DNA of 7,815 nt from an uncultured Lachnospiraceae bacterium (GTDB lineage: Bacteria > Bacillota > Clostridia > Lachnospirales > Lachnospiraceae): positions 1 to 7,815 of the forward strand of contig CACZPG010000102.1 in NCBI GenBank assembly GCA_902782965.1. The letters run 5' to 3'. Below, in pieces: positions 5,117 to 7,815 of the stretch. The notes below the pieces were generated by a model. It was not told where the DNA came from and searched no databases. It was given only the letters and a program-made list of their open reading frames with translations. The number at the start of each line of letters is the position of its first letter. The first letter of the stretch is position 1. The position numbers and the translations under genes were made by a program.

Positions 5117-7174
5117 TTAAATATCTCCACTATCATGCATGGAGCTTATAACTTCTTTAAGTTCTTTGAAGAATTCTTCCTTCTTCTTTCCTTTGAGCTG
5201 AGCGCCGGCAACATTCGCATGGCCGCCACCATTGAAATGTTCCATGACTACCTGAACATTGACATCACCGATAGATCTGGCCGAAACATACAGTACACCA
5301 TCCTCAGCCTCGGTAACAACAAATGAAGCCTTTATATTCTCCACATTCAGAAGTTCATTAGCAGTTTTGGCAACAGCCACAGTCGGAGCATCATTCACTC
5401 CTGCATCCGGAACAATGTAGGACAGCACATAGTTATCCATAAATATTTCGGCATTGCTTATTCCCTGGGCTCTTTCCTTCATCTCATCCATAGAGCTTCT
5501 GAAGAGTTTTCTTACTCTTGTAACATCAGCACCGCTCTTTCTAAGATAAGAAGCAGCCTCGAAGGTTCTCACACCTGTCTTAGTAAGGAAATTATCCGTA
5601 TCTATAAGAATTCCGGCATACATTGCATCTGCTTCCTGAGTTCTGAGCTTAGGATTTCTGGAAATGTACTGATACATTTCTGCAATCATTTCGCAGGCTG
5701 ACGAAGCAAATGGTTCTATGTATGAAAGCGCAGCTCCATTGATAATCTCATTTGACTGTCTGTGATGGTCAAATACCACTACAGTTGGAACAAGACTAAG
5801 CAGTTCTTCACACTCAGTCATACTCGGTCTGTTAACATCACACACAACTACTACTGTATTCTGATTCACCTCAGCAACAGCCTGTGTACTGGTCAGAAAT
5901 ACGTTATCATAAGTATTTCCAACCGTGAAAGTGCTATAGATTGGACGGATTGCTTCCGTTACATCATTGATTACAATGTGAGCCTTCTTACCAAGACTCG
6001 TAACCATTCGATATATTCCTATAGCTGATCCGAAAGCATCTGCATCCGGACGTTTATGTGCCATAATAAGAACCTTCTCCTTGCTGAGAAGCAGTTCTTC
6101 AAAGGCCTGAGCTTTCACACGTGCCTTTACACGGGTATTCTTCTCAGTTCCGGCACTCTTTCCGCCATAATAGGTTACCAGGTCACCCTGTTTAATAGCA
6201 ACCTGATCTCCTCCTCGTCCCATAGCCATACCAATTGCATTACGTGCATTTTCGTAAGCAGTCATGAATCCGCTCTTGGCAGAATCCCCATCAGTACCAA
6301 TACCGATACTGAGGGTCATCGCTATGTCATTTCCTACATTAATATTCTTTACATCATTCAACAGAGAGAATCTGTCTTCACGAAGGGTCTGAAGGTATTT
6401 CTGTTTGAATACAAAGAAATATTTATCATTCTCAATATGCTTTACAATAGCGTCCACATTACTAAGATACATATTTATCTTTCTTTCAATCAGTGCTGTA
6501 AGGATTGAATGTTTAACATCCTCCATTGAATCCATTACTTCATCGTAATTATCCAGATAGATAAGTCCTGCATAAAGTCTCTGATCAATGGTCTCCTGCT
6601 TATATTTATAGAGTTCAGTTTCATCGAAGAGATACATCGCCAGAACAATGTCATCATCGTTGTTCTCAGACTTGTCATTCTCAAAAACCTTGGAAAGATT
6701 GATTCTTTTGATGGAAACCTTATATCTTCTGTCCTGATAATCAATTCCCGTTTCAACTTCATCATCATTCATCACTTCAGGTGTAAGCTGAGGGAAAAAT
6801 GAATCTATGGCTTTCCTGATTCTCTTATTCTTAGGAACTCCGACTATCCTATGAAACTCATTATTAGCCCACATTATATGGCCGGTAGTATCGAGAATGG
6901 CATAAGGAATCTCCAGTTCATGAAGAAGTTCTTTCTGAATCTTGCCCTGTTCCAAAGCGTAGTCAACAATTATACTGCTTATGGCCGGCATCATTCTGAA
7001 ATATACAATTACCACTATCAGAATGTATGCCATAAGCAGAGCAATACTCAGCATACCTACCCTGCTCGAGATACCATTCTCAAATATGAAGAAACCACAA
7101 AGAATGATTGCAAGAGCAATAGGGATTACGATAATGTATTTAATTCTCCTCTTTAACTGTTTCTCGTTATTCAT
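5117..7174 (-). CDS. gdpP: Cyclic-di-AMP phosphodiesterase GdpP (DHH/DHHA1 family)
   Basis: This membrane enzyme hydrolyses cyclic-di-AMP to pApA, lowering a messenger that controls potassium, osmotic balance and cell-wall strength. Domains appear in the standard GdpP order over 685 residues. Two transmembrane helices lie at about 12-31 and 38-60. A PAS-like sensor is at about 85-160 (ILDTTGHIMWANNEF). A degenerate GGDEF domain at about 195-330 has GRGGDQ (319-324) where GGDEF should be and SIGIG at 289-293. The DHH domain has AHKRPDADAFG (372-382), CDVNR (Asp446), DHH (469-471) and GILIDTD (Asp525), which together supply the metal ligands. DHHA1 follows, with FNGGGH at 647-652. All expected metal-binding residues are present, so the enzyme should be active. 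The changed GGDEF motif argues against diguanylate cyclase activity, as in characterised GdpP. The start ATG overlaps the valS stop (ATGA, 7171-7174) and only a weak AGAG-type site precedes it, so translation is probably coupled to valS. Confidence 0.96.
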   Translation of the reverse strand: MNNEKQLKRRIKYIIVIPIALAIILCGFFIFENGISSRVGMLSIALLMAYILIVVIVYFRMMPAISSIIVDYALEQGKIQKELLHELEIPYAILDTTGHIMWANNEFHRIVGVPKNKRIRKAIDSFFPQLTPEVMNDDEVETGIDYQDRRYKVSIKRINLSKVFENDKSENNDDDIVLAMYLFDETELYKYKQETIDQRLYAGLIYLDNYDEVMDSMEDVKHSILTALIERKINMYLSNVDAIVKHIENDKYFFVFKQKYLQTLREDRFSLLNDVKNINVGNDIAMTLSIGIGTDGDSAKSGFMTAYENARNAIGMAMGRGGDQVAIKQGDLVTYYGGKSAGTEKNTRVKARVKAQAFEELLLSKEKVLIMAHKRPDADAFGSAIGIYRMVTSLGKKAHIVINDVTEAIRPIYSTFTVGNTYDNVFLTSTQAVAEVNQNTVVVVCDVNRPSMTECEELLSLVPTVVVFDHHRQSNEIINGAALSYIEPFASSACEMIAEMYQYISRNPKLRTQEADAMYAGILIDTDNFLTKTGVRTFEAASYLRKSGADVTRVRKLFRSSMDEMKERAQGISNAEIFMDNYVLSYIVPDAGVNDAPTVAVAKTANELLNVENIKASFVVTEAEDGVLYVSARSIGDVNVQVVMEHFNGGGHANVAGAQLKGKKKEEFFKELKEVISSMHDSGDI

Positions 7175-7815
7175 TTCTCTAAACTTTCAATTCTCTCGCA
7201 TACCTGAGCATAAGTTTCCTTATACTTGGCAAGCTTCTCTTTCTCAGCATTAACCTTTGCCTCAGGAGCCTTACCAACGAAATTAGGATTGCTGAGCATT
7301 CCCTCTCCACGCTTTATCTCTCCCTCAAGACGGGTCTTTTCTTTACCAAGCCTCTCCAGTTCCTTATCAATATCAACCAGTTCAGCAAATGGAATGTAAA
7401 TTACTGCATTGTGGATAACTGCTGAAACAGCATCATCAGCTATTCCTTCTTTATCAGCCTGAACAGCAACGCTGCTTGCATAGCCCAGAGTTCCGAAAAA
7501 CTTCGTACTGTCCTCAAATACTTTACGAACCTCTTCCTTATCAGAAACCACGAATACTCCAGCCTTCTTTGATGGTGGAACATTCATATCAGTTCTTACT
7601 GTTCTGATAGCTCTTACAGCATCCTTTATAATATCTACATTTTTTGCTTCTGTATCAAAATCTCTTGCATCCTCTGCTACCGGCCAGTCAGAGATCATAA
7701 TAGACTCATCTCCGGTAAGTGTGCAGTATATTTCTTCAGTAACATACGGCATATATGGATGAAGCAGTTTAAGACCGATTGAAAGAACCTCTCTAAGGGT
7801 CCAGAGTGCAGCAGC
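7171..7815 (-). CDS. valS: Valyl-tRNA synthetase, C-terminal part
   Basis: This class I aminoacyl-tRNA synthetase charges tRNA-Val with valine. Only the last 214 residues are present; the frame is open to the right edge and the HIGH and KMSKS catalytic motifs lie outside. The visible part starts inside the anticodon-binding domain, with LKLLHPYMPYVTEEIY, close to the family pattern 'LHPFMPFVTEEIW'. DWPVAEDARDFD and AIRTVRTDMNVPPSKK follow, all typical of ValS. The last 65 or so residues (VDIDKELERLGKEK... to ESLEK) form the charged coiled-coil arm that contacts tRNA and separates ValS from isoleucyl- and leucyl-tRNA synthetases. SNPNFVGKAPEAKV within it is a family hallmark. The gene ends in a 4-base overlap with gdpP. 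It is first in the visible minus-strand cluster. Confidence 0.96.
   Translation of the reverse strand, partial: AAALWTLREVLSIGLKLLHPYMPYVTEEIYCTLTGDESIMISDWPVAEDARDFDTEAKNVDIIKDAVRAIRTVRTDMNVPPSKKAGVFVVSDKEEVRKVFEDSTKFFGTLGYASSVAVQADKEGIADDAVSAVIHNAVIYIPFAELVDIDKELERLGKEKTRLEGEIKRGEGMLSNPNFVGKAPEAKVNAEKEKLAKYKETYAQVCERIESLEK

Noticed and set aside
5690..6240. Possible active diguanylate cyclase in gdpP
   Set aside because: The GGDEF signature reads GRGGDQ, the form seen in GdpP proteins known to lack cyclase function; the DHH/DHHA1 module is the active part.
6056..6508. 150-codon plus-strand frame within gdpP
   Set aside because: It overlaps the conserved DHH and GGDEF-like parts of gdpP on the other strand and has no supporting start signals.

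Overview
The window looks like chromosomal DNA of a low-GC Clostridia member, probably Lachnospiraceae (Butyrivibrio/Roseburia-like). The reasons are strong AGGAGG ribosome binding sites, very AT-rich intergenic spacers, protein sequences of clostridial type, and the Firmicutes order gdpP-rplI-dnaB. The genus is inferred, not shown. No tRNA, rRNA, insertion sequence, phage gene or CRISPR array is visible.

Layout. (1) At 1-160 (minus) lies the N-terminus of a MalK/UgpC/MsmX-type sugar ABC transporter ATPase, cut by the window edge. Its 5' region (161-400) is non-coding and holds two overlapping inverted repeats. (2) At 401-991 (minus) is a small membrane-anchored protein with a LytR_C-like extracellular domain. 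It has a near-consensus sigma-A promoter at 1019-1047. (3) Divergent from it, on the plus strand, is a two-gene block. The first gene is a short-chain dehydrogenase (1126-1845) of the type annotated as EF-P 5-aminopentanone reductase. The second, 74 bases downstream, is a CARF-domain nuclease of the DUF1887/Card1/Can2 family (1920-3149). The block ends in a strong bidirectional terminator at 3150-3176. (4) From the right edge, on the minus strand, runs a housekeeping cluster read as valS (3' end only) > gdpP > rplI > dnaB. valS and gdpP overlap by 4 bases. A 94-base, almost pure A/T spacer separates gdpP from rplI.

How the genes work together. The minus-strand cluster joins translation (valyl-tRNA synthetase, ribosomal protein L9), cyclic-di-AMP turnover (GdpP) and replication (DnaB helicase). 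Its gdpP-rplI-dnaB core is ordinary for Firmicutes. The plus-strand pair is the accessory-looking part. The SDR probably finishes a modification on elongation factor P. The CARF protein belongs to a family whose known members are switched on by cyclic oligoadenylates from type III CRISPR systems, yet nothing from CRISPR lies in this window. Which signal controls this orphan CARF nuclease is the most interesting open question here.
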